The notes under the pieces are model-generated. The model did no database searches. It was not told the DNA's origin and worked only from the letters and a program-made list of their open reading frames with translations. From Magnolia sinica (taxonomy: Eukaryota; Streptophyta; Magnoliopsida; Magnoliales; Magnoliaceae), in contig NC_080573.1 of the NCBI RefSeq assembly GCF_029962835.1, positions 37,255,001-37,319,000 of the forward strand: a stretch of 64,000 nucleotides of DNA, in the 5' to 3' direction. Numbering within the stretch: position 1 is the first letter of the stretch; each line of letters starts with the position of its first letter. Position numbers and translations under genes: made by a program. Below are positions 11,317-24,600 of this stretch, piece by piece.

Positions 11317-11465
11317 TCAAAGCGGAAGGCCAGACGCGTCAGGCTTTGTTGACTCCACAGGTTCTTGGAGGCAAGGGTTGATGGGTAGTAGCTGGCATTG
11401 TGCATACTGCACCATCAGTTGATCCAAAATAACCAAAGCGACCATGGCTTCCACCATTGGCACAG
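11317..11465 (-). CDS. chorismate synthase exon 13 with stop
   Basis: Completes Ala-394 and encodes [20 protein letters not shown], then a species-variable tail ending SGLPL and TGA at 11319-11317. The last exon in plant homologues ends at a similar point. Confidence 0.95.
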
Positions 11466-14400
11466 CTGCAACACCAGAAAGCAATCATTAGCATGAATCT
11501 TCTTCCATGATATTTAATTAGTTTAAATGCAGACCAAGAAAGCAAATGACAGAGGGGAGTTTCCCTATGAAGGAAGTTTCCTGAACAGACCTCGAGGGAC
11601 CACACAAGGATCGTGGCGTCCTCGTGCAATAAGTTCAGTCTCATGTCGGTCTCTGGTCACTGTGTGTTGTTTTCTCTGCAAGTGTCGCATAATGAGTCCC
11701 ATAAGCAAACTCAAAGATTTAGCTGTCAGACTGAAATAGAGTTCCTTTTTTCAATCCATGCGGAATATACAAGTGTTCTATCAGGGAGTCCAACTCACTG
11801 CAATTGTAGAAGTAGGCTTGAAAGCTATCCTCATGGTTATTGTTTCACCATTTGATATTCCACCCTGCAAGAATTAGAAAAAAATGCATGGAAACCCAGG
11901 TAGCACTTTAGAAGTTTGAATCTTAATGGAATAGTGAGAAAGAAAAGGAAAAAAGAAAGAATGGGAACAGAAAATACCTGTATCCCACCCGAACGATTTG
12001 TTCTTGTTCGGATTTTTCCATCCTCATCAGTATAGAACTCATCGTTATGCTCACTTCCTGTCATAAAAGTACCTGCATAGATTGCCACAGACAAATTAGT
12101 TACACCATGAATAAAATCATGAACCCATAATAGCCAATGATCTCTTGAAGATAGAAGTTGAAATGGTTGTTGGAAGATAACGACTAAATTATAAACAGTC
12201 TGTTTCTGCTTTTCTATTCACAACCAATCAATGCTCAAAGACATGTTTCTGTACCTACAAATCCACTACCAATTTCAAATGCCTTGGTTGCTGGCAATGA
12301 CATGACAGCTTTAGCAAGCTCAGCTTCAAGTTTATCGAAGGCAGGTGAACCAAGCCCCTATAACCAAAGGGGTCATCTTTATTAGACAACTGCTGACTTG
12401 GATTATTTCCAAACATGATGAGAAATGTATATATGCTTGAAAGGAGGCTTTGTGAGTCTACTCAGGAGAGAAGGAATTGAACTGAATACTTACACGTGGG
12501 ACATTCCTCACAATGCATGTCACAACACCACCAACAGAGTCCCCTCTCACTCGGATGGCATCGATGGCATTAATCATCTTCTCAGCATATTCAGGATCTG
12601 GACATCTAACAATATTACTTTCTACCTGGGAGAAATTCATATAGGAAGATTCTTAGGAAATTGCAACAATAGCAGTATTAGCTAAACCTCATCAAGAGAG
12701 AAGAGAGAAAAAAAAAAAAAAGAGAGAGAGAGAAAGAAAAAGAAAAAACTGTTTCTAACCTGTTCGAGTGTTACAACCTCATTGTCAACCACACCCTCTG
12801 GAAGTACAACTTTATGCACTTGAGATACATATGCCAAAACCTGAAAATCATCAAGAATATTTAAGCAGGGATGGATGCAATGCATGACAAGTAGTCAATC
12901 AGTACCTATCCATGCATGTAATCTTGTGGATGCATTAGTGATGTAGGACTGATGCATGAACCAAATAACATGTGAGATCAAGTAGTAGAATTATGACAAT
13001 TAACAATAAAACACAAGCATTGCCATAATAATCACGAATCCCATAAAAACCAAAAGAACATCATGCATAATCATAGCCTAAGTTACCAACATCGTCACAC
13101 AAGATCATTAAAAAAAAAGCAACTAGGATCTAATAGATATAGGGATGTCCAATTAACATAGGATATAATCTATTTCAAAGTAAAAAACCTAATACAACGT
13201 AGGGTAAAAATTAGGGTTTGGGTAATTTGGAAAAGGAGAAAAGTTATGATTTTTAGGGTAAGGGTTTCAGGAATGGAAGAAAATGGTTTTAGGTCGAAGG
13301 ATTCACACGTGTGGCCATATGGTCACAAGTGTGGCATGAGATGGACGGGTTTAGGTCGGTTAGGGTTTGGGATTGTAGATATGTAAATGAAAGATGGGTT
13401 TAGGAAAAGATGAGGGCTTATGATGAGAAAATCGAAGAACTTGAAGAAAATACCTAATGGAGGGAAAAAGAGATGGTGTCGGGATAGATGGAGACCTCGC
13501 ACCTCCGTTGATGAAGATTAGCCTCGCACCAATCTTCCTTCCAAATTGCATGAAAGTATCTTCAAATCGCATGAAGATGGAAGAAGAAGAAAGCAAGAGC
13601 TTTTTTTTTTTTTTTTAAGCACAAAATCCAATGAGGGAGAGGTTCACATGCCCACCCTCTTTTATAGCTTCAAGAAAGTTCAAAAATTACAATAAACACC
13701 CTATTTTGTAAATTTTCACAAAAATATCCAGTCTAACTAAATCAACTAAAAACACTCATAATGGTGTCCAAATATAATATCAGCAAAACTAAATCCTATA
13801 AGTTGATAAAATCTAAGAAAAATTAGTGTGGACAATCCACGATCAACAGCCCGATCATGTGATCCAACGGCCCGATCATCACGTCCATCCAATCCAATGG
13901 TCTGGATCACTCTATAAAACAGCCCATGTGCATTTTCCCAGTATGGGGTCTTCCAGGTGCTTGCACATGCACAAAGGGTCATCAACACGGTCACGGGTAC
14001 TCGCCTAGCCACAGGGAAATTGGTGCGACCCGCCTCCTCTGATATGTACACAAAGGTGTACATGTAGTGATGTCCTCATCAATTAGTAGCAAGATATAAT
14101 ACAAAAACATGTTTAATTACACAAAATAAACAAAAAGATCAGACCAGAACATTAGTACCCTAAACGAGAAAATATAAAATTGCCTCATGCGCAAGTAGAC
14201 AAGTTCAAACAAAAACAATAAATCAATAGTATTAAAACATATGGACAAGCTGCTAAAGATGATATGCACTACACCTACATGCATGCATAAGACATTCACT
14301 ATGCGTTGAATTGCATATTAATTCGGGATTTGGGGCGAAGATAGGGTACAACAACTTATGGAAAAGGGACCCAGCTGAAATCATATCAATAAAAGATAGT

Positions 14401-17400
14401 TGCACTTAGCAACTTAATAAATGCACCTCAGTTCCTGACACCATCTTGAGAATCTTCTTTGCAACAGCTCCAGGTATAACTCTCCCAATGGTTTCTCTAG
14501 CTGAAGATCTGCCACCCCCCTACAATTCCATTTGGAACAAGTTTTACAATGATGTTTATACACCCAATCATCTAAAGAATTTGGTTCCAATGAGCCATCA
14601 TAACAGGTGGGAACATGAGGTTACCTGTACTGATCTCACACCATATTTAAAATCATACGTGGCATCAGCATGAGAAGGCCTATATGCTATTGACATTTCA
14701 CTGTAATCCTGCAAAAGTTGGCGGATGGGAATGATTTGAAAATTCAGAAAGCATGAAGATGCAAGACAATAGATGGTGATCATGAGGGGTTTTGCTTTGG
14801 AACTTATGAAACTTGAGACCTCATATTAAGGAAGCCCCCAGTTCCAAGAGACACTCACATGACTTCTTTGATCGGTATTTGGTACATAGACATGGATTGG
14901 GGTTCCTGTAGTCATTCCTGCAGTACATATTCTGCATCAGTCAACAGATTACTCTGAGAGGAATGGCAAATACACCACATAGCATGCAAGAAAGCAGTGA
15001 CTGAAAAAACAAAAAAAAGAAGCAGCAACAACGACCTTCAGAAACGCCTGAAAGAATCTGACATGTATCAGTCTCTTTTCTTGGAGTAGTTATTCGGCTC
15101 TGCCCTGGCCTCCTGGAGACATTAATTTTGGAGTTAAAACTTGAACATATTCATCATCATCATCTTCTTCTTCTTTTTCGCTTATTGAAAAGCCCAATAT
15201 TCGTATTTTTAATTTCATCCCAGTTATTAGAAAATGAATAGTATTTTGGGCACTTGGAAGCCCTATCCATAGATAAAAACATTGGCCAAATAAAATTTAT
15301 CATTAACCAGACAGACGCTATGTTAAATAGGGATTTATCAGCAATATGTGATGCAGAACTCCCATTTTTCTCATTTATAAAAAACCACAATAACTGAGAA
15401 AAAATGAAGATATCTCGATGAAATAAGGAGACACCAGCAGCATATTTAGATACATTACAAAATAAAAATGATGGCCTGAATCTCACAGACGGCTGCCAAG
15501 TTGGCACATGGACAGCAAGTCACCTCTTCGATTTGGTTTGCACAAATCACCTTGGCATCTCTCGAGTTGCATGGGCTAAACTACAGTATGAATTTGCTAA
15601 ACTGGTTAGTAAAATCAGCAGTGCGTCCATATCCACTGTACATGTCATACATGTACATTGACCAGTCCTTGTACTTTCCAGTCTGGCCAGATCCAGCCAG
15701 TAGAAGTCCCTGTCCAGGACAACTACAGGTTTTGATCAGATTTTGGAATGATATTGTTTTTCTTTCTTTCCTTCTTTCCTGCTGATGAAGCTTTAAGTTC
15801 ATCCTCGGAGGCTTGTCTCTCATTGCATGCAATAAACATCCGTTGTTGAAAATTCCCCTTTGCAGGTAACATGTAATACTTGTGCTAAGGCATAATGTGA
15901 GTCATGACCATGTTGGCATGTGAACAGTGTTGGTAAACATTAGTAATGGGCTTCTTGATATTTTTCAGCCAACTACTCAGGCATGACCCCTCATGCGTGT
16001 GGGTGCTCTGTACTTATGGTTTGTCTTGCCACTGCCCCTCCATGATTCTGCTTGCTCATCCTTCGAGGCGTGGGTGTATGTAACAATTCGATTGGAGGTT
16101 TATACTGGGTGGGATAGTGTCAATTTGGGCCTCTGCCATGGCCTATTTTCAAGAGCCTGGGAAAATGGGAAGGTTGATGTCTGGTGGGGCAGCTCATAGT
16201 AGAAGTTTTACCATTTAAAAGACGACCCCAAGTTTCTGCAGAAAGGTAAGATGAGAAAAAAATGGTGGCCCATATCTCTATATGAGACCATTGATAGAAT
16301 GATAGCATAGAGCATTGAGTTTTACAGGGAAAAGGAAATCAGTAGTCCAGGGACGATAAAAATGGATACAGAATTAAGGTACAAAATTGGAAATGAAGTG
16401 CATTAATAATTTATCATAAAATTTAAATTGAAGATCTAGTCAAATAGCAAATGAGTAGGAGAGTGAAAAAGAAGTCAGTAGTCCAGGGATGATAAAAATG
16501 TGTTGCTGTTGAGTTAGAAGAAACCCCTTTCGAATTAGTTTTGCCCCATTTTTATTGCTATTTGCATGAGATGAAAGAAGAATAATAACAAAAGAGAAAT
16601 GGATGTAATTTGTTAGAGAGGACAGAGGGTCCTGGTTAAAGAAGAGGAAAGAGAGTACTGGTTTGACAAAAGAACAAATGAGAGAAAATATCAATAGATA
16701 TTGCTAAAACCAAAAGTTTCCATAAGTAAAATGGACACCAATATAGATACAGTGAATCTACCACACAAAGGTATAGCTGCAAGCAGCCAGGACTGTCCAC
16801 AGGCTGGGCTGGGCCAGGGAGAAGTCAGCCAGGGTCCAGCCCATTTACATTTAGTCCGTAACCTGGCTCGTTGGCCCGAAACTTTTCAAGATTGGTTATG
16901 AAAATAAGCCTAGATTTGGGCTCAGACCGAGCCTTGAAAACGGGAAGGTTGTTAAATATAATCCCAGGCCAAGTAGATCTATTTTCAGGACCAAAAATAT
17001 TGCTTGAGTCAGCCCATAGGCCTAACAAATAAACCCATGCCTGACCAGTGGTGGGCTTGGCCAGGAAGCTTGACGGGCAAACCCCGTCCATTGACATTTA
17101 ACAGCCCTGCAAGTAGTGTCCATTCTCGATGCACGTGTTCGCCACCAAGGAAGCAAATGAACTGCTAATAACTTGATACTAGATCTAGTTGCACCAATAT
17201 AACAGTGTACTTGTGACGAAGAATCTGACATGTTAAAAGGAATACCTTCTATCAAGTTCTACTTGCATATCAGCTTCTGAAAGGGGAACCCGAGGAGGGC
17301 ATCCATCAATAACACACCCGACACCTCCTCCATGAGATTCTCCATATGTTGTAATGCGGAACAAGGTCCCAAATGAATTTCCAGTGCTAGCCTGCACCTC

Positions 17401-18569
17401 TGGCATTTTAAGTACAGCATGTAAGATTTTACACATTTCAAATCATGAACAGATAAAGGTGGAAAACAAATAAAGCACCTATGTCTAGTCCCAATTAGAT
17501 ATCAAGCATGGTACATGGCTAAATAAGTGGAGAAAGAGACCAGCAAATAACAGCATGACATAAATGATATCCAATCCCCACTCCCCATGGTTAGTAAAAG
17601 AATGAAATTTTAAGACAAGAAAGTCTAAGGAAAAAAAATAAAATTTGATGCATGATGTAAATGATATCCAATACCCTCCCCATGGTTAGTAAAAGTATGA
17701 AATTTTACAACAAGAAAGTCTGAAGAAAAAAATAACACACCACAGGGGTGTTTGGTTGTTGTTTTTTTCTCACCTAACAATTCCCTAGTTTCTTTTTTTC
17801 TTTTTTAAATGGAAAAACAAGTTTGGTTTGCACTTTTTTGTTGGTTTTTACATTCCCCAGGAATTCCATTCCTCAGGTTTCTAAAAAAATCTTGCCCAAT
17901 CATTTAGATAGGGAATGGAAAACCTGGGAATTACAACAGAATACTTTTCCCAGGCTTCCCCCAAAAAACCCAGTGTGCAAACCAAACAATTCCCTAGAAA
18001 GCATAGAAACCAGGTAATGAATTCCACAACAACCAAACAGACCCTGCATGAATGCAATGGAGAGGATGCATGATATTAGGAAGCCCTCCAAAACACCCAT
18101 ATCCATAAACAGTTGCAACCAAAAGCAATTGTATCAGCTAGTTCAAGAACTATGGATGAAAATTAAAATTATGAAATGAATTAAAATCAGCATTCTAGAT
18201 AAAGAAAAACAGAAGAAAGAAAACACTCAATTTCCACACGCACACGCACATGGGCGCGCGCGCGCACACACACAGCCCCCAATGCTCAGCTGCACACCAG
18301 TTCTCGTGAGAACTCATCACACGTGATGTGAGCCCAAAATCTAAACGGTCCACGTGATGCAGCACCCCATGAAACCCTCAAGGCCTAGCTTTTACCCTAA
18401 TCCAAAACTTTGGTGGGCCATGGCAAAAGAAAATAGTATCCTTCCTTGATTTTCATCTCTCTTTTCTATGGACCACCAGAGTTTTGGATCAGGGTGAAAA
18501 TTGATCCCTAGAGGTTTCATGGGGTGCCGCATCACATGGACTGTTCGGATTTTGGGACCATGGCACGTG

Positions 18570-18658
<89 letters not shown>

Positions 18659-21600
18659 TTGTGTTAGGAAATATGTTTTTAGATTTCTTATTTTAGAGAT
18701 CTTTGCTAGAAAAGAATTCTATTTTTAGATCCTTTAGGTTGTGCTAGGAATTTATCTCAAGAATGAGACCTTGTAAACCTCTCCTTATAAATAAGGGGCA
18801 GGCCCAATGAAATAACAGAGATAAATTATACTTCTCTTTGGGAAAAATTTCTTTGTTTCTCTACAATAGTGTTGGGAGAGAGTTGTGATCTCTAGTACAA
18901 GACGAGAGGGCTGTTACACTTGCTCACTGTAATTGCTTATTTTCTCGACTTGCTATATGCGGACCTTCCCACACTTGTGTGGGTTTTGAACATCAATAAG
19001 TTGCATTTCTCTACTTGAATTTCATTGCAATTAGTTTCTTCTTGATCTAGCCGCATTAATCACCCAAGTAAACCAGAACTGAAACTGGTGTAAGTTTGTA
19101 ACAAAACAATGAACATTCAAGAACTGCAATAGAAGAATTTAGATGAGAAATGCAACAAAGACATAGATCTTGAAGCAGAAAGTGCCACCAAACCAAGTTA
19201 CGATCTCAAACAGTATTAAGTACCGAAACCAAGAATGATTCAACAGCCAATACCGAAAATTTCAGATGAAAAGACTGAAACAATGACCTGAAGTTTGCAA
19301 ATAGCATGGTTAAGTAACAAAATTGCAATGAAAAACAACTTTCAAGCCTAAGATTGATGGCTGCTTCAAAGCTTATTACTAAGGTAAAATATGCTAGCTC
19401 GCTCATACGTTTCTTTTTCAGCATGGCTTCAAAGCTTATTACTAAGGGCCTGTTTGGTTAACCATTTACCATAGTAAATGCTAGGAATATCATAATGATT
19501 ACTTTTAACATCCATTTGGATTGGAGGGAAATTAGGAAGGTAATTCTGTCTTGAAAACCGAAATTTCATTAGATATGATTGCCTTTGTAAAATCTGTGGG
19601 CCCCACCGTGATGTATGTTTCCAATCCATACCATCCATCCGTTTTAGTAGCTCATTCTAGGAAATGAGCCCAAAAATGAGGCATATTGTATGCCCAAGTG
19701 GACCACAACATAGGAAACAAGGGGGATAATGACATCCACAATTAAAAACTGAAATTTGTGCAGGACCCACAATGGTGTGTATCTGTCATCCAACCTGTTC
19801 ATAAGGTCAGCCCACAAAAAGTTTCCAACAGTAGGTGTTCCATTCCCATTGTAGTTTGTGGTGTGGTCCACATGTGCTTTGAATTTGCCTCATTCCCTAA
19901 CTTGAGCCGATAAAACAAATGGACTGTGTGGATCAGACATACATTAAAGTGGGCCCCAAAAATGTTGTATCGTTTTCTCCTATTTGATTTTAGTGTATTT
20001 GTCCACATCATCTAAGTGGCTTAAATGAACTTAAAATGGTAAATAATTATTACCCATTTACCAGCATTTACTGTGGTAAATGGTTAACCAAACAGACCGT
20101 AAGGTAAAACGCGCACGCACATGCATTTGGCAGTTGAAGCCAGTCTTTCTTTATCTTGTAGCTCAGAAAGAGTAGATTGGAACTTTGCAAATAGCATAGT
20201 TAAGTAAGAAAATCACAATGCAAAACAGTTCAAAACAATAGAGACTGAGTGTTTACACCCATTTTTGGTGCCCTAACGTCGACCGATCAAAGGTTGCCAC
20301 GTGTTGACACTACGAGGCTAGAATTGGTAGAAATCCTACTCTCGCCCGAGATCTTCATTTGATCTTCCTTTGGCGTTACGCATTCTATTATTAATGCAGA
20401 GGCATAGACCCTTATGCTTGCCTTTAAGAGGACGTATCGACGGATACCACGTGGCTATGTTTATCATGGCAATTAATGAGGCAGCGTGCCCAACACGTTT
20501 ATAAGAGTTCCATCGAGAGAACGGTTCTTATCATATATCTGGTTATGATACACTCAGTGATGCCATCTCTTACAATCCTTCCAAAATGGGAGATCTTCCC
20601 AGAGACGTTTGGAGAGTCTGAAGCGTTCCAGAAGGTTTTGAATATTAGGAGATCAAACTGATATCCAAGTGAACCCGGCTATGGTTTAGAACCAAATTAG
20701 GAGAGATAGACGCATTAGCCAGATCAAGTCCCAAGCCGTACATTGATTAGAAAAAAAAAAAAAAGAGAATGGGAGAGCTCGAGGACCCAATCCTGTGGGC
20801 GTGGTTCAATTGGGATCAAGAGCTTGGGAGATCAAGATGTGATAGATCTTGTCCATCTAATCTCTCCAGCATTCCAAACCATCAAGGAACAAATGCCTAA
20901 GATTAAATGCAAAAGGTGGTTCAATTTGGACCGTCCAACACCTCGAAGCGGAAGAGACAGGGAGTCTAAAGAGATGTTGATTGGCCATGATTTGTTTGAG
21001 GTTCGGGATCAGCCCTTGAGGTTCCCTGGCCTCGGCCTGGTTGTCCTCATTAGAGGGATTTTAACGTTCCCAGGCCTGATCTTGAATCCATTTAGTGGGC
21101 GATGAAGATATCCATAGCAAGATCAACTATGAGAAGAAGATCCGAGAAGCTTGTAGTTTCGAATCCGTCCAGGAGATTTCCCTATCTAGAACACACGCCA
21201 TAAATGCAAAGGATCCAAGATCATTAAGGGAAACCCAGCGAGGGTTTTTTTTTTTTAAAAAAGCAACATCAACTATCATTAAAAGAGGGAAGGAGAAAAC
21301 AGCGGGAGGAGAAAAGAAAGAAAAAGAGAAAAAACAAAAATAGGGAAAAGGGCAACGCTACCGAGATGGCAAACCAACCCTAACAACCTAGGAAAGACAA
21401 TTCAAAAGCCCTTAAGTCCTTAACATTACAAGCTCATTCGATCACCAACTTTTTAGCCCTCGTTCCAACCACCAAGGCGGACGAGGAAACATTGTTGAAA
21501 CAGCGATTGTTTCTTTCCTCCCAAACAGCCCACCAAATAGCGATAATTGACAAACACCAAATGATGGATTTGATCTTCCCAACTTTCTGCCCATTCCAAG

Positions 21601-24600
21601 TAGAAAGCAAGCCTCCCGCCGAGTCAGGAGTACACTAGGAAACAGAAAAATGCTGACAGAAGTCGATCAGAATTGTAGACATGAAGGGGACGCATGCAGC
21701 AAAGACAGATGTTAACTATCTGCATTCCTCTCTTGAGGAGATTATCAACAGTGAGAATTTTGTTACGACCAGCTAGCCAAGCAAAACAGATAAACTTAAG
21801 AGGGGTCGGATACTTCCAGATGAAAGGGGACGCTTCTTGAACGTGATGATTCGCAGGGCTGGAGGCAGCGTACAATGATTTGACTGAAAAATGGCCCGAC
21901 TTCTCCAACTGCCAGAGAAGGCTATCGTGCTGATTACTGAGGGGAGCCGAACGAATTAGGCACTCCATGAGAGCTGCAAACTTCGAAGCCTCGGTATCGT
22001 TTAGATTTCTGAAGGTTTTGATGTCCCACACAATGTGACCAAACGAGATAGAGTAGCAGTTAATGATAAGGGAGTCTTTTGAAGGGTACGACCGATATGT
22101 TTGCAAAAATTGAAATTTGAGGGGCTGATCCCTGAGCCAACGATCTTCCCAAAGACGAATAGAAGATCCATCGCCCAACTCGAACATGGTATGCTGGATG
22201 ACAGAGGATTTCTCTTTGATGACACATTTTCAGATATGGGAAACGTTGTAAATCGGGGCGTCTTTAGGCCACCAGTCCCCTTGAGATGAGCCATACTTAC
22301 CTTTGACTATTAGCGCCCACAAAGCGTCCTTCTCAGTAGCGAATCTCCAGACCCATTTCCCAAGTAACGCAGAATTCATCAATTTCAGATTTTTCACATT
22401 TGCCCTACCTTCCTTAAAGACCTTGCAGACGTCATTCCAGTCCAGCAAGTGAAACTTCCTCTGATTTTCTTTACCAAACCACAGAAAATCTCTTCTGATT
22501 TTATCAATGACCTTAAGCACCTGACCTGGACACCTGAAAAGGGGCATGAAATAGAGGGGAAGGCTAGACAGAGCAGCTTTGATAAGAGTGAGATGACCAC
22601 CCATAGATAAATAACGGCATTTCCAGGTAGCGAGAAGCTTTTGAAACTTGCTGATGATTTTTTCCCACATGGTTTTCAGCGGCCGGCCCACAGAGAGATG
22701 AAGGCCAACGAAGTACGTTGGGAAGGTGGCGAACTGACAACCAAGAGTGTCTGCATAGGTCTGAAGGGAGGGAGAGGTAACGTTGATACCCATTATCTTA
22801 GATTTGGACATGTTGATCCTGAGGCCGGAGACCGCTTCAAAGCAACGAAGGGAAATAAGGAGATTGTCGATACATTTCGCCGACTCTTCCGAAAAGATCA
22901 AAGTGTTGTCCGCAAATTGGATGTGAGTGATCGGGTTGGGAAGACCACGCATCGCAATTCCGCAAAGAAGCCCCTGTTGCTGGCCTCTGGTTAGCATAAC
23001 AGACAACGCCTCTGCCACAATCAGAAAAAGGAGAGGAGAGAGGGTGTCACCCTGGCTCAGGCCTCTCGAGCTTTTGAAAAAACCTTTGGGGGATCCATTA
23101 AGAATAATGGAGAAGTGGGCTGAGCCAATGCAAGCAGCGATCCACATTCTCCACTTAGCCCCAAAGCCCATCCGACCTAGAAGGAAGTCCCAGGCAACGT
23201 GATCGTAGGCCTTGGCTATATCCAATTTGCAGAAAATGCCTTTTAGATTGGACCTATGGTAGGAGTGAAGGACTTCATTTGCTATCAGCGCAGCATCCGT
23301 GATTTGTCTACCCTTTATGAAGGCATTTTCAGAAGGCGAAATGAGGTTGCTGATAACCTTAGCAAGCCGAGAGGCAAGGACTTTAGTTAGAATTTTGTAG
23401 GGACTCCCTATCAGGCTAATGGGTCTGAAATCGGAGAAGGAGCTAGCACCCGCCACCTTAGGGATGAGGGAGATAAACGACACTCTAAGCCCCTTCAACA
23501 ATCTCCCCCGATCGTGAAACTCCTGAATGAAGAGCCCAGCAAGGGTTTTGCCGCCTCAACAAGTTAAAAAAGGAACATACGAAGAAGAGCTCGTAACCCT
23601 ACGCCAAACACATCTATCTACTTTACAATTTACTTGTCCAATTTATCTTAACATAACATAGCCTAGTTCTAGCATAGATTGTTATTGCCTAGTGGCTTCC
23701 ACTACAGTACCTTAGGAGTGGATTAAATATCCGCAACCTTAAGTCGTAGGATCATGATCAACTGAGTTCTGATTTAACTGTTCATACTAATCCAGTCACA
23801 TCCTGCTGACCACCCGCCTCGATCGTCTGTTCTGATAGATGTATTAGATATTTATCTTTTCATTTATTTCTTTAGATATTTAGTACTTTGTCAATTGTAA
23901 TGGGCCATACATTCAAATATTAATAAAATTGGCATTGCTTAGCCTTCTTTTATTTATATGTATTTTTTTATTCCTTTAAGAAATATTGAGCTAAAGTACT
24001 GGTGAAAGAACAAGTCCTTAAATCGGCAGAAGCACGTCTATTGTCGCAAGGCAAAAATAATTCATTTGGAAGGGCTAACCCCTACCCTTTCACAAAATGC
24101 CTAAATGTTGAGTGCAACCGGCGGTCGAGAGGGTAACTAGATCCAATGTCCAGTCTCCAATCTGTCCGTTTCAATGCGGGGGAACACCAGTAGTTCAATA
24201 AAAAATTAAGTCAAGTAGACTTTGGCAGGCCCGCGCATCATACCCACACATGAAAATGGAATACAGGCCCTCGTTCACACGTGTGGCCTTATTTGATTGA
24301 ATTGGCAGCAACACTGAGAACAGATCAAAAACTTCCACATAGGCAATTCCTAATGGATCAGATCCCTCAGAAATCAGTTCGTCATGTAACTACTTCAGGA
24401 CAAAACAAGTTCTAACATCAAAACAGAGAATTCAGCGGCCTAGATTTAAATCTCAGATGGATCCGAGTTCAACCGAATCAGAATTTAAAGCAATTCTACA
24501 AAGCCTATTGAATTCAACATCCTAATTCCAAGCAAAAACCTAGAAATTTGCAGAGATCAGGACCAAAATAAGTCCAAAACGGCAAACTAAAGACAGATTC

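Noticed and set aside
20743..21105. 120-codon plus-strand frame in intron 1
   Set aside because: Antisense to the host gene, basic and low in hydrophobic pattern, no family; probably part of an old element.
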